Positions 32,304 through 42,069 are shown, numbered from the stretch's first letter. The stretch is DNA of 64,000 nt from Nocardia macrotermitis (GCF_009604405.1 NZ_WEGK01000013.1:62001-126000); one strand, 5' to 3'. A program made the numbers and translations. Notes: generated by a model not told the origin, from the sequence alone.

Positions 32304-33970
32304 TTCAGGAAGCCGACTTTCGTCCAATCGGCGCTGGCGAGACCGAACGCGCCGATATTGGCGAGGTTGGCGCGGGTTGCGTACGTGCCCGAAGCCTGTT
32401 GCAGGGGCAGCGAATAGCCCTCCTGCCAGATCAGTTTGTCGCATTCGTTGGCCAGTTCATTGGCCTTGACCGGGTCCAGTTCGGAGATCGTCTTGTTGAT
32501 CAGGTCGTTGAGCTGGTCGGAGCCGATGCGCGCCTTGTTGCCCTGGAGGTTTTTCGGGTCGTAGTAGTAGATCTGCTGCAACGCGACCAGCGGCAGCGCA
32601 CTGCCCTGCCAACTGAATTGCGCCAGATCGAAATTGCCCGGATCGATGACATTGGTGAACAGCCCGGTGCCCGGCACGGTCTGGATATCCACCAGCACAC
32701 CGACCTTGGCCAGATCCTGCTGCACGATCTTCGCGGTGTCGACCCATTCCTTCTGATCGAACATCACATCGCGCAATTCCAGCTTCTTACCGTCCTTCTC
32801 GCGGACGTTGCCGTTCAGTTTCCAGCCGAGCGCGTCGAGTTCCTTGGCCGCGGCGGCCGGATCGAATGCGGTGGGGGCCGAATTGTCCTGATAACCCTTC
32901 TGCCCCATCACGAAGATGTGGTTGTTCAACGGCTTGGGATTGTCCACGATGCCGGTCTGGGCCTGGGTGACGATCGCCTGCCGGTCGACGGCCTTCGAAA
33001 TGGCAAGTCGCAGTGCGGGATCGGACAGCAGTGCGCCCGGCGCGCCGTTGAAGGTGATATGACTCCAGCTCGGCTCCGGGCTGCGCCGGACCACCACGCC
33101 CGCCGCGTTCTTGGCGGCCACCACATTCGGCAGACCCGAGACGTAGGTGTAATCGATCTCGTTGTTCTGCACCGCGCCCAGCACCGCGCTCTGATCGAGC
33201 CTGGTGAAGGTGATGGTGTCCAACCTCGGCTTCGGCCCCCACCACACCGGATTACGTTTGAGCACGATCCGGTCCTGCGTCCGGTCGATGGTGTCGACGA
33301 CGAACGGACCGGAGCTGACCTTCAGACTGTTGCGATCGATATCGTTGAACGCCTGCGGATTCTCGGTCACCGCCTTCGGATACAGCGGGCCGAACATGCC
33401 CTTCCATTCCGAATAGGGCTGTTTGAAGGTGACCACGGCCTGCCGATCGTCGACACCGCGTTCGACCTTCTCGACCCGATCGAATCCGCCGGTCGCGTTG
33501 ACCTGGAAACCCGCGGCGGGATTACCCAGCGCGTGGGCCTCGGATTGCAGATCCTGCCAGGTGATCGGGGTGCCGTCGGACCACACCGCCTTCGGATTGA
33601 TGGTGTAGGTGACCTGCTGCGGGCTGGTGCCGGTCAGTTTCACATCGGTGAAGAAGTTGTGGTTGATGGACAGGTCACCGGCGGCATCGCTGACGAACGC
33701 CGCCGGCATCAACGGGTCGATGATGGAGTTGAGATCCGCGTCGCCGCCGTCGATGTGCAGATCGTTGAATGTCGCGGGGAACGAAGTGATCGCCAGCCGC
33801 AGATTCCCGCCGTCCCGCAGTGCGCTCGGATCCTGCGGATTGATGTCGTTCTTGGTGCCGACATCGACGTTCGCGACCTGATTACCACCCCCGGAACTAC
33901 ACCCCGACAACACCAACCCGACGGCGAGCGCCGGAATCGCGAGCGGGAGCAGTGTCGAACGAATCCGCAT
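32300..33970 (-). CDS. oligopeptide ABC transporter substrate-binding lipoprotein (copy 2)
   Basis: 556 residues, SBP family 5 (DppA/OppA type). The signal peptide ends in the lipobox LVLSGC. The mature protein has NPKAVWSDGTPITWQD, FDRVEKVERGVDDRQAVVTF, ISKAVDRQAIV and HIFVMGQKGYQDNSAP, all family hallmarks. It is the same length as, and closely similar to, the next gene upstream, so the two are tandem duplicates. The ATG at 33970 follows GGAAGGA. It is fifth in the operon permease-permease-ATPase-SBP-SBP. Ligand preference probably differs between the two copies. Confidence 0.93.
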   Translation of the reverse strand: MRIRSTLLPLAIPALAVGLVLSGCSSGGGNQVANVDVGTKNDINPQDPSALRDGGNLRLAITSFPATFNDLHIDGGDADLNSIIDPLMPAAFVSDAAGDLSINHNFFTDVKLTGTSPQQVTYTINPKAVWSDGTPITWQDLQSEAHALGNPAAGFQVNATGGFDRVEKVERGVDDRQAVVTFKQPYSEWKGMFGPLYPKAVTENPQAFNDIDRNSLKVSSGPFVVDTIDRTQDRIVLKRNPVWWGPKPRLDTITFTRLDQSAVLGAVQNNEIDYTYVSGLPNVVAAKNAAGVVVRRSPEPSWSHITFNGAPGALLSDPALRLAISKAVDRQAIVTQAQTGIVDNPKPLNNHIFVMGQKGYQDNSAPTAFDPAAAAKELDALGWKLNGNVREKDGKKLELRDVMFDQKEWVDTAKIVQQDLAKVGVLVDIQTVPGTGLFTNVIDPGNFDLAQFSWQGSALPLVALQQIYYYDPKNLQGNKARIGSDQLNDLINKTISELDPVKANELANECDKLIWQEGYSLPLQQASGTYATRANLANIGAFGLASADWTKVGFLK

Positions 33971-33996
33971 GGATCGATCCTTCCGTCGGGGCGGCC

Positions 33997-35667
33997 TCAT
34001 TTCACGAAGCCGATCGAGGTGTAGTCGTAGGTGCCCAGGCCGGGTGCGCCGATATTGGCGAGGGTGGCCCGGGTTGCCCAGTTCCCCGGGTCCTGGGTCA
34101 GTGGCAGGGAATGGCCCTCGGCGAAGATCTGGGTGTCGACCTGATTCGCCAGGGCGATGGCCTTGTCCGGATCGAGTTCGGTGAGGGTCCTGTCGATCAG
34201 CTCGTTCAGCGCGGGGGAGCCGATCCGGCCGTAATTGCCCAGCACATTGTTCGGGTACAGGCCGTACATCTGCGGAATGCTGTTGAATACGAACACATCT
34301 CCGGACAGCACGTACTGCGAGGTGTCGAAGTCGCCGGGAATGATCACATTGGTGAAGTAGTCCTGTCCGGGGCGGGTGTCGATGGACATCTTCACCCCGA
34401 TCTTCGCCATGTCCGACTGGATCATCTTGGCGATCTGGACCCAGAGCGGATCGTTGTACATCACGTCGCGGAAGGCGAGCTGCTTGCCGTCCTTCACCCG
34501 GACATCGCCCTGCAATTTCCAGCCCAGCGCGTCGAGTTGCTTGGCCGCCGCGGCCGGGTCGTAGGCGACCGGGGCCGAATTGTCCTGGTAGCCCTTCTGT
34601 CCCATCACGAAGACGTGATTGTTGAGCACCGTCGGATGATCGGTCAGGCCCGCCTGCGAGGTATCGGCGATGGCCTGCCGGTTGATGCCCTTCGCGATCG
34701 CCACGCGCAACGCGGGATCGGCCATGATCGAACCGGGTGCGCCGTTGAAGGTCAGCCAGCGCCACAGGTTCATCGGCGCGTGCCGCAGTTGCAGGCCCGC
34801 GGTGCGCCGGATCAGCAGGGCGTCGTTCAGATTGCTGATCCGGGCGACGTCGAGTTCGTTGTTCTGCATGGCCGCGGCCCAGGTGGACTGGTCCAGCACG
34901 CTGTAGGTGACGGTATCCAGTTTCGGCGGCGCACCCCACCATTTCGGGTTGCGCGCCAACACCATTCGGCGTTGCGTGCGGTCGATGGACTGCACCAGGA
35001 ACGGTCCGGCGGACGCGCTCATGTGGTCGACCAGACTGTGGTTGAACGCGTCCGGGGTGCTGGTCACCGATTTCGGGTACAGGATCGAATTACCGGCGTA
35101 CTGACCGCGCCAATCCGCGTACGGGGTGGAGAAGGTCAGGATCGCCTGCCGGTCGTCGACGCCGCGTTCGACCTTCTCGACCCGGTCGAAACCGTTGGTG
35201 ATCGCGATCAGGTACCGCTTGTCCCGGCCGTTGAGGGCCTGCCAGGTCCCGGCCAGATCCTCCCAGGTGATCGGGGTCCCGTCGGACCACACCGCCTTGG
35301 GATTGATGGTGTAGACGACCTGCTGCGGATTGGTGCTGATCAGCTTGACGTCGGTGAAGTAGTCCGTGTCGACGGTGAGCTGCCCGGACGCGTCGGCCTT
35401 GAACGCGCGCGGCATCGTCCAGCGGACGAGATCGGCTGTCTCGCCCTCGTTTCCGTCGGTGCACTGCACATTCCAGTTCGACGGGATGGTGGTGATCGCC
35501 AGGCGCAGGTTGCCGCCCTCCCGGACGCCCTCGCGCGCCAGCGGATTGATGTCGTTGGTGGTGCCCAGCGTGGCCGAACCGGTCGAACCCGGACCCGACG
35601 AACAGGCCGCCGCCAATGCTGACATCGATGCCGCCGCAACGACTTTGCCGAATGTGCGCCTCTTCAC
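33997..35667 (-). CDS. oligopeptide ABC transporter substrate-binding lipoprotein (copy 1)
   Basis: 556 residues, SBP family 5. The N-terminus MKRRTFGKVVAAASMSALAAAC combines a twin-Arg-like basic start with a lipobox (LAAAC). It shares long identical stretches with copy 2: NPKAVWSDGTPITW, FDRVEKVERGVDDRQA, FVMGQKGYQDNSAP and LDALGWKL. It differs most in the ligand-pocket half (for example RHAPMNLWRWLTFNGAPGSI). It lies 9 bases downstream of the ATPase gene. It binds peptides or similar solutes outside the membrane and passes them to the permease pair. Confidence 0.93.
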   Translation of the reverse strand: MKRRTFGKVVAAASMSALAAACSSGPGSTGSATLGTTNDINPLAREGVREGGNLRLAITTIPSNWNVQCTDGNEGETADLVRWTMPRAFKADASGQLTVDTDYFTDVKLISTNPQQVVYTINPKAVWSDGTPITWEDLAGTWQALNGRDKRYLIAITNGFDRVEKVERGVDDRQAILTFSTPYADWRGQYAGNSILYPKSVTSTPDAFNHSLVDHMSASAGPFLVQSIDRTQRRMVLARNPKWWGAPPKLDTVTYSVLDQSTWAAAMQNNELDVARISNLNDALLIRRTAGLQLRHAPMNLWRWLTFNGAPGSIMADPALRVAIAKGINRQAIADTSQAGLTDHPTVLNNHVFVMGQKGYQDNSAPVAYDPAAAAKQLDALGWKLQGDVRVKDGKQLAFRDVMYNDPLWVQIAKMIQSDMAKIGVKMSIDTRPGQDYFTNVIIPGDFDTSQYVLSGDVFVFNSIPQMYGLYPNNVLGNYGRIGSPALNELIDRTLTELDPDKAIALANQVDTQIFAEGHSLPLTQDPGNWATRATLANIGAPGLGTYDYTSIGFVK

Positions 35668-35676
35668 GATCTGCTC

Positions 35677-37557
35677 CTAGCGGGCGACGACGGGAACGGG
35701 AACCGCGTCGATGAGCGCGCGGGTGTACTCGTGCTGCGGATCGGTGAGAATCTGTTCCGCCGAACCGATTTCGACGATCTTGCCCCGATACATGACCGCG
35801 ATGTCGTGTGCCAGATTCCGGACCACCGAAAGATCGTGGGAGACGAACAGATACGACAGGCCGCGTTCGATCTGCAAGTCGCGCAACAGGTTCAGCACGC
35901 CGGCCTGGATCGAGACGTCCAGCGAGGACACCGGCTCGTCCAGCACCAGGATCTCCGGATCCAGCGCCAGCGCCCGCGCGATATTGATGCGCTGCTTCTG
36001 TCCGCCGGAGAAGTCGGCCGGATACCGGTCGACGTGCTCGGCCCGCAGCCCGACCTGTTGCAGCAGTTCCGGTACGCGCGAACGGATCTGCTCGCGCGAG
36101 CGTCCGGCGATGCGCAGCGGTTCGGCCAGCGCGTCGAAGATCGGCATGCGCGGATCGAGGGAGGCGGACGGGTCCTGGAAGACGATCTGCATCTTCGCCC
36201 GGATCTCCCGGCGGCGCGCCTTGGTGAGCGTCGCGACATCGCTGCCGAGCACCTCGATCGTGCCGCTCTGCGGCTTGTTCAGCTCCATGATCTCGGTCAG
36301 CGTGGTCGATTTACCGGATCCGGATTCGCCGACCAGCGCCAGCGTGCGGCCCGCGCGCAGTTCGAAATCGATGCCGTCCACCGCCCGCACCTCCCCGGTG
36401 CGGCGGCGCAGCAGCACCCCCGAGGTGATCGGGAAGACCTTGCTCAGTTCCGAGATCCGCAGTACCACACGCGAATCCGTCTCGGCCTCGTGATCGGGGG
36501 TGGTGATCTCCCGGCGGTAGGCCGAGAACAGGTCCGCCGAACCGATCTCCGCGGTGCGGATGCACGCGGCGCGGTGTCCGGGCGCGATGTCCTGCAGCGG
36601 CGGTTCGGCCGCGCGGCAGTCGTCGATGACGACCGGGCAGCGCGGTGCGAACGGGCAGCCTGGCGGCAGCGCGTGCATGGCCGGTGGCGAGCCCTCGATC
36701 GGGATCAGCGGGGTGCGCGCGGGGCCGTCCATGCGCGGGATCGAGCCGAGCAGCCCGACCGTGTACGGCATTCGCGGAGAGCTGAAAAGGTCTGCGGCAG
36801 AGGAGGTTTCGACGATCTTTCCGGCATACATGACCGCGACCCGATCGGCGATGGTCGCGGCGATCCCCATATCGTGGGTGATCATGATGACGCCCGCGCC
36901 GGTGATGTCGCGCGCGGTGCGCAGCAGGCCCAGGATCTGCTTCTGCACCGTGACGTCCAACGCCGTGGTCGGCTCGTCGCAGATGATCAGTTCGGGATCG
37001 TTGGCGATGGCCATCGCGATCACCACGCGCTGCCGCATACCGCCGGAGAATTCGTGCGGGAAGGCCCGCGCCCGCGCCTTCGGTTCCGGAATCCCCACCA
37101 GGTCGAGCAGTTCCACCGCACGGGTGGCGGCCTGCTGCTTGGACATCGAGCCGTGCGCGAGCAGCGCCTCGGCGATCTGATCGCCGATCCGGTACACCGG
37201 TGTCAGCGCCGAGAGCGGATCCTGGAACACCATGGAGATCCGCGCGCCGCGATAGGTCGACAGCGTCTTGTCGTCCATGCCCAGCAATTCCTTGCCGCGC
37301 AACCGGATCGAACCGCGCACCCGCGCCTGATCGGGCAGCAGCCCGATCACCGCCAGCGAGGACACCGATTTACCCGAACCCGATTCGCCCACGATCGCCA
37401 GCACCTCGCCGTCGGCCACGGCGTAGTTCACGCCGCGCACCGCGTCGATGCGGCCTTCCTCGCCCGGGAAGGACACGTGCAGATCCGAAACCTCCAGCAG
37501 CGGAGCGGTGGTGGTCTGCTTCGGGGTCTCGGGCGCGGGGGCTGAGGTGTCGGTCAT
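35677..37557 (-). CDS. oligopeptide ABC transporter ATPase, two nucleotide-binding domains fused
   Basis: 626 residues made of two complete ABC domains, equivalent to fused DppD and DppF. Domain 1 has Walker A GESGSGKS, the signature FSGGMRQRV and Walker B LIICDEPTTALD, then the Cys-rich oligopeptide-transporter tail (LPPGCPFAPRCPVVIDDC). Domain 2 has a second GESGSGKS, the signature FSGGQKQRI and Walker B LVLDEPVSSLD. It powers the adjacent permeases. The ATG overlaps the stop of the upstream permease by 4 bases. In Streptomyces and E. coli the two halves are usually separate genes; fused forms are common in mycolate-containing bacteria. Confidence 0.95.
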   Translation of the reverse strand: MTDTSAPAPETPKQTTTAPLLEVSDLHVSFPGEEGRIDAVRGVNYAVADGEVLAIVGESGSGKSVSSLAVIGLLPDQARVRGSIRLRGKELLGMDDKTLSTYRGARISMVFQDPLSALTPVYRIGDQIAEALLAHGSMSKQQAATRAVELLDLVGIPEPKARARAFPHEFSGGMRQRVVIAMAIANDPELIICDEPTTALDVTVQKQILGLLRTARDITGAGVIMITHDMGIAATIADRVAVMYAGKIVETSSAADLFSSPRMPYTVGLLGSIPRMDGPARTPLIPIEGSPPAMHALPPGCPFAPRCPVVIDDCRAAEPPLQDIAPGHRAACIRTAEIGSADLFSAYRREITTPDHEAETDSRVVLRISELSKVFPITSGVLLRRRTGEVRAVDGIDFELRAGRTLALVGESGSGKSTTLTEIMELNKPQSGTIEVLGSDVATLTKARRREIRAKMQIVFQDPSASLDPRMPIFDALAEPLRIAGRSREQIRSRVPELLQQVGLRAEHVDRYPADFSGGQKQRINIARALALDPEILVLDEPVSSLDVSIQAGVLNLLRDLQIERGLSYLFVSHDLSVVRNLAHDIAVMYRGKIVEIGSAEQILTDPQHEYTRALIDAVPVPVVAR

Positions 37558-38537
37558 TTCGGGGCCTTCGGAGTCTGCGGGGCCTTGGGAGTCTCGGGGG
37601 TCTTCGGAGCCTTGGGCGCCTTGGGGGTTTTGCGGCGGGCCCGCGCTCGGGAGGAGCTGGGGTCGAAGGCATCTCGCAGACCGTCACCGACCAGGTTGGC
37701 GCACAACACGATCGCGATCAGGAAACCGCCCGGGAACAGGAACAACCACGGAAAGGTCAGCGCCGATTGGGAATTCGCCGCGATCAGCGTGCCCAGCGAG
37801 ACGTCCGGCGGCTGCACGCCGAAACCCAGGTAACTCAGGCCGGTTTCGGACAGCACCGCCGCGCCCAGGGCCAGCGTGGTGTCGATGATCAGGAAGGAGG
37901 CCACGTTCGGCACGATGTGCGTGACGATCAGCGATCGCGTCGAGGCGCCCATGTACTTCGCGGCCCGGACGAATTCGCGATCGCGCAGACTCAACGTCAA
38001 CCCGCGTACGATGCGCGCGCTGATCATCCACCCGAACGCCGCCAGCAGAATGATCAGCAGCGGAATCGATCCGCTGCCCTTGGTGCGCGGGGAGAAGATC
38101 GCGATGACGATGAAACTCGGCACCACCAGCAGCAGATCCACCAGCCACATGATCGCCCGATCGGTCCACCCGCCCAGCAGCCCGGCCACCGCCCCCGCCG
38201 CGACCGCGATGATCGACCCGAGGATCGCCACGCAGAACCCGATGATCAGCGACTTCTGCAACCCGTGCAGCGTCTGCGCGAGCAGATCCTCACCGCTACC
38301 GTCGGTCCCGAACGGATGCTTCGGACTCGGCGCCTGATACAGCGCCGCATAATCCATGTCCCGATAGTCGAACGGCAGTATCGGCGGCAACGCGAACGCG
38401 GCGATCACGATGAGCAACAACACGACCGCCCCCACGATCGCCGCCTTGTTCCGCAAAAACCTGCGCCACACCAACTTCCGCCGCCCGGCCGCGGCGACCT
38501 CGGGCGCGCCCTGACTGATCATTTCCACTTCGGTCAT
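37554..38537 (-). CDS. oligopeptide ABC transporter permease (DppC/OppC-like)
   Basis: 327 residues, five or six transmembrane helices with a periplasmic domain after the first, as in OppC. PSPKHPFGTDGSGEDL and the EAA loop FVRAAKYMGASTRSLIVTHIVPN are diagnostic. The last ~28 residues are unusual: a Lys/Pro/Thr repeat (KTPKAPKAPKTPETPKAPQ) extends past the normal C-terminus into the cytoplasm, next to the ATPase binding side. The start at 38537 overlaps the upstream permease by 4 bases; the longer open frame there is antisense-like and rejected. Confidence 0.94.
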   Translation of the reverse strand: MTEVEMISQGAPEVAAAGRRKLVWRRFLRNKAAIVGAVVLLLIVIAAFALPPILPFDYRDMDYAALYQAPSPKHPFGTDGSGEDLLAQTLHGLQKSLIIGFCVAILGSIIAVAAGAVAGLLGGWTDRAIMWLVDLLLVVPSFIVIAIFSPRTKGSGSIPLLIILLAAFGWMISARIVRGLTLSLRDREFVRAAKYMGASTRSLIVTHIVPNVASFLIIDTTLALGAAVLSETGLSYLGFGVQPPDVSLGTLIAANSQSALTFPWLFLFPGGFLIAIVLCANLVGDGLRDAFDPSSSRARARRKTPKAPKAPKTPETPKAPQTPKAPK

Positions 38538-39514
38538 GAGATCCGCACCCTCGGGTCGAGCATGGCGTAGACGATGTCGGAGAGCAGGCCGGAGACCAGG
38601 ATCACCAGGCCCGCGAAGGTGGTCACGGTGACCACGATGTAGAGGTCCTGGGCGTTGATCGCGTCGACCAGCCATTCGCCGACGCCGTGCCAGCCGAAGA
38701 TCTTCTCGGTGAACACCGCGCCGGTGATCAGGCCGCCGAGGCCGTAGGCGAACAGTGTCGCCATCGGGATCAGGGCGGTGCGCAGGCCGTGTTTGTAGAG
38801 CGCGCGTTTGCGGGTCAGGCCCTTGGCGCGGGCGGTGCGGATGAAATCGCTCTGTAGTACGTCGAGCATGGCGTTGCGCTGATAGCGGCTGTAGGCGGCC
38901 ATCGAGCCCAGGGCCAGGCCGAGGGTCGGCACGACCATGTGCTGGAGCCGGTCGACGAACTGGTTCCACAACCCGTCCACCGCGCTGGCCGAGGTCTCCC
39001 CGGTGTACAGGAGGATCTGCTGACCGGTCGCGGTATTCAATTCCAGCGCACCGTATTTCAGCAGGGTGGCGAGCAGGAAGATCGGCGTGCTCAACACCAG
39101 CAGCGAGATGATCGTGGTGAAGTAGTCGCTGAATCTGTACTGCCGGATCGCGCCCGCCGCGCCGATCAGCACACCGAGCGCGGTGCCGATCACCGAACCG
39201 ATCACCAGCAGCCGCAGACTCACCCCGATCCGGCGGCCCAACTCCTGGCTCACCGGCTGACCCGCGAGGGTGTCGCCGAAATCGCCGTGTACCACTACAT
39301 CTTTCACCCAGGTGCCGTAGCGCGGCAGGATCGGTTCGTTGAGATGTAGTTCGGCCGCCTTCGCATCGATCACCGATTGCGGTGGGCGGGGATTGCGCTG
39401 CTCGAGGCTGTCCAGCGGATGGAACGTCATGGACGCCAACACGAAGGTCAGGAACGAGGCGAGCACCAACAGTACGACATAGTTCAGCGCACGTCGTAGC
39501 AGAAAGCCGGTCAT
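38534..39514 (-). CDS. oligopeptide ABC transporter permease (DppB/OppB-like)
   Basis: 326 residues, six transmembrane helices, first gene of the operon. The N-terminal MTGFLLRRALNYVVLLVLAS, the periplasmic GDFGDTLAGQPVSQELGRRI and the EAA loop FIRTARAKGLTRKRALYKHG are family hallmarks. It pairs with the OppC-like permease to form the channel. The ATG at 39514 lies 156 bases from the divergent gene at 39671; that gap must contain the operon promoter, but I see no clear operator. Confidence 0.94.
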   Translation of the reverse strand: MTGFLLRRALNYVVLLVLASFLTFVLASMTFHPLDSLEQRNPRPPQSVIDAKAAELHLNEPILPRYGTWVKDVVVHGDFGDTLAGQPVSQELGRRIGVSLRLLVIGSVIGTALGVLIGAAGAIRQYRFSDYFTTIISLLVLSTPIFLLATLLKYGALELNTATGQQILLYTGETSASAVDGLWNQFVDRLQHMVVPTLGLALGSMAAYSRYQRNAMLDVLQSDFIRTARAKGLTRKRALYKHGLRTALIPMATLFAYGLGGLITGAVFTEKIFGWHGVGEWLVDAINAQDLYIVVTVTTFAGLVILVSGLLSDIVYAMLDPRVRIS

Positions 39515-39670
39515 CGGTCCCCTCGGGTCGGGTTACTAGCCCCTGATCATAGGGATAGTTATTCCGGCGAGCGCGTTACGCGGACCACCTCACGCCCGAT
39601 TCGGAGATATCGTGCAGGGGAACGTTCATCGTCGGCGGGTGGTCCGGCGACACAGACAGGGGGCCGGTCG

Positions 39671-40513
39671 GTGAGTTATTCCCAGTATCCGGGTGGTTAT
39701 CAGCCGTATCCGCAGGGCCTGGGCGGCGAACCCAGCAGCGCCACGGCCGTGACGGCGGGGGTGCTGGCCGCGCTCGGTGCGGCCGGGCAAATTCTCGGCG
39801 GAGTCGTGGACGTCGTGATCGGGGTCGCCTGGCCCGATTTCGGTGACGAGGTGCTGCACAACTCCTGGTTCTCCGTCTACATGATCGGCATCGGGGTGAT
39901 CGGGTTGATCACCGGCGGGCTGCTGGCGGCGGGGGCGGTGCTGGTGTTCCGGCGTCGAGTGGCAGGGCGGATCTTCGTCGTCGCCGGGTGCGTGGTCACG
40001 ATCGTCGCGGGTATCGGGTCGTACATTCTGCTGTACGGGAGTGCCGGTCTGCCCGGTCATTCGGTTCTGACCGGGGGCGTGGGTGGAGTGGTGGGGCAGG
40101 TGTTTCCCGTGCTCACCGCGGTGCTGGCGTTGGTGCCCTCGACCGGGCGGTGGCTCGCGTATGTTCCGCAGGCGTTGCCCGGATATGCGGGACCCGGTGT
40201 GGCGCCGGGGTATCCGGTGTCGCAGGATCCGTTCAACGCCGCGCCGTACGGCGGTCAGCACGTTGGGCAGCCGGTAGCGGGTGCGGCGGTGCCGTATGGC
40301 GGGCAGCCGGGTTCGGGTGCGGTGCCGTATGGCGGGCAGCCAGGTTCGGGTGTAGTGCCGCCTGATTCGGGGCAGCCGCCGTCCGCGAGCGGTGTGGCGC
40401 CGCAGGCTTCGGCCGCCGGTCCGCTGCCGCCGTATTCGAACGAGCCGACGCCCTTTCCCGAGGTGCCGCCGCTGGGTTCGGCCGATGATCAGTGGCGACG
40501 TCAGGGAAACTGA
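39671..40513 (+). CDS. Pro/Gly-rich four-helix membrane protein (family A, member 1)
   Basis: 280 residues. A short Tyr/Pro/Gly N-terminus (YSQYPGGYQPYPQGLGG) precedes four hydrophobic helices between about residues 25 and 160 (TAVTAGVLAALGAAGQILGG first). The C-terminal 110 residues are Pro/Gly/Gln-rich with a tandem repeat PYGGQPGSGAV. Two further genes in the window (45326-46123, 46342-46926) share the same plan: an aromatic-Pro N-terminus, then an A(I/V)TAGxLA-type first helix, then three more helices. Function is unknown. The start is GTG 39671, close after the divergent peptide-transport operon. Confidence 0.8.
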   Translation: MSYSQYPGGYQPYPQGLGGEPSSATAVTAGVLAALGAAGQILGGVVDVVIGVAWPDFGDEVLHNSWFSVYMIGIGVIGLITGGLLAAGAVLVFRRRVAGRIFVVAGCVVTIVAGIGSYILLYGSAGLPGHSVLTGGVGGVVGQVFPVLTAVLALVPSTGRWLAYVPQALPGYAGPGVAPGYPVSQDPFNAAPYGGQHVGQPVAGAAVPYGGQPGSGAVPYGGQPGSGVVPPDSGQPPSASGVAPQASAAGPLPPYSNEPTPFPEVPPLGSADDQWRRQGN

Positions 40514-40550
40514 TTACTTCCGCACCCCCGCATCGGGCAGGATGGAATGG

Positions 40551-41384
40551 GTGACTCGCCGGAACTCGCCCAAACCCGCCCTGGTGGCCACCGATGTGGA
40601 CGGCACCCTGATCGACCGGGACGAACAGGTGAGTCCGCGCACCCGGGCCGTGGTCAAGGCGCTGGTCGACGACGGGGTGCATTTCGTGCTCGCCACCGGG
40701 CGGCCGCCGCGCTGGATCGATCCGATCGTCGCCGGGCTCGGATACGCACCGCTGTGCGTGTGCGGTAACGGCGCGGTCGTCTACGACAGCGCGACCGACC
40801 GCATCCTGCACAACGATTCGCTGGACGTCCCGGAACTGGCCTGGCTCGCCGAACTCGCCGAGCGGGTGCTGCCCGGCTGCGGGCTGGCGGCCGAACGGGT
40901 CGGCGAGACGGCGCACGACGCGGCCACCCCGCAGTTCGTGAGTTCGCCCGAATACCAGCACGCGTGGCTCAATCCGGACGACACCCAGGTCGCCCGCCGC
41001 GAGGTGATCGCCGCCCCCGCCATCAAGATGCTGATCCGCCTACCCGGTGTGACCAGCGCAGATATGCGTGCCGCGCTGGAGCCGCACCTGGACGGCCGCG
41101 CCGACCTCACCTATTCCACCGACAACGGCCTGATCGAACTGTCCGCACCGGGCGTCACCAAAGCGTCGGGCCTGCGCCTGGTCGCCGCACGTCTCGGCGT
41201 CGAGCACCGCGACATCGTCGCCTTCGGCGATATGCCCAACGACGTCCCGATGCTGCGCCTCGCCGGCCGCGGCGTAGCCATGGGCAACGCCCACCCCGAA
41301 GCCCTTGCCGCCGCCGACGAAACCACCCTCACCAATTCCGAGGACGGCGTCGCCCGCGTCCTGGAACGCTGGTGGGCCAGCTGA
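40551..41384 (+). CDS. Cof-type HAD-superfamily hydrolase (Rv3813c-like)
   Basis: 277 residues. HAD motif I is VATDVDGTLID (nucleophile Asp then the general acid Asp), motif II LATGRPP, a Lys in the AIKMLIRL to GVTKASGL region, and motif IV GDMPNDVPML. The cap domain lies between about residues 85 and 200. It is a Mg2+-dependent phosphatase, probably acting on sugar phosphates; the exact substrate is unknown. I place the start at GTG 40551, which has AGGA 8 bases upstream. An in-frame ATG at 40542 abuts the same site and would add three residues. Confidence 0.92.
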   Translation: MTRRNSPKPALVATDVDGTLIDRDEQVSPRTRAVVKALVDDGVHFVLATGRPPRWIDPIVAGLGYAPLCVCGNGAVVYDSATDRILHNDSLDVPELAWLAELAERVLPGCGLAAERVGETAHDAATPQFVSSPEYQHAWLNPDDTQVARREVIAAPAIKMLIRLPGVTSADMRAALEPHLDGRADLTYSTDNGLIELSAPGVTKASGLRLVAARLGVEHRDIVAFGDMPNDVPMLRLAGRGVAMGNAHPEALAAADETTLTNSEDGVARVLERWWAS

Positions 41385-41461
41385 ATTCGTCTCGCGGAGA
41401 TGGTGGCGCCGACCGGGCGCTGTGTTCTCCGGCGACGTATCAGGTTGTGGCGCCAGGTATT

Positions 41462-41896
41462 TCATCGATCTCGCGAGCGTTTCGCGTTGGTGTCGAAAGA
41501 GGTGTGGGGATCGTCGTCGGGCCTCGTGGTCCTCGAGCCTTGTCGATATGAATGGGTGAGCCCGCCTCCGATAGGAAGCGGGCTCGCGAAAAGCATTGTG
41601 CGACTGGGTTTATCGTCCGGCAGTAGGAGCGGGTGCTCTTCTTGTACTTCATGTGGCGGCAGGACGGCGTCGGGGGCCGAGGAGAGGACGACTTCGGCGA
41701 AATGCGCTGGGATAGCCGTGAAGTCGCTGTTATCGGTGTTTCGGTAGCCGGGGGAATCCTGCATCACGATCGTGAACAGCGGCGCGATGACCGCGAGTGT
41801 CGCTACGACGAGGAGAACGCACGACCTTCTGGGCCTGCGGTACGGCACGAGCTGCTCCATTCGAGTAGAACCGGCGACCGTCGGTCGGGAGGTCAT
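41462..41896 (-). CDS. hypothetical single-pass membrane protein
   Basis: 144 residues, not recognised. One N-terminal transmembrane helix (SCVLLVVATLAVIAPLFTIV) is preceded by basic residues (YRRPRRS). A Pro/His-rich extracellular part follows and a basic tail ends it. The ATG at 41896 has AGGA about 9 bases upstream. Base composition here is more AT-rich than in the neighbours and the frame is poor in the usual third-position G/C, so it may be a recent arrival or not a gene. It fills the otherwise empty gap between the HAD and SpoIID genes. Confidence 0.45.
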   Translation of the reverse strand: MTSRPTVAGSTRMEQLVPYRRPRRSCVLLVVATLAVIAPLFTIVMQDSPGYRNTDNSDFTAIPAHFAEVVLSSAPDAVLPPHEVQEEHPLLLPDDKPSRTMLFASPLPIGGGLTHSYRQGSRTTRPDDDPHTSFDTNAKRSRDR

Positions 41897-42069
41897 GGTT
41901 GATTCCTGACGGGTCAAGCGTCACACTGGTCCCAACTTTTACAAATCTAAACCTTTGGTAGAGGCTTAGATAGTAGTAGCTCGAATGTAGCTTTCCGATC
42001 GACATCCAGCGGGTAGGCGGGCGGAGAACGGTCCGGCGGTCCTGCTCGCGGAATCTGTGGGAGTGCGTG

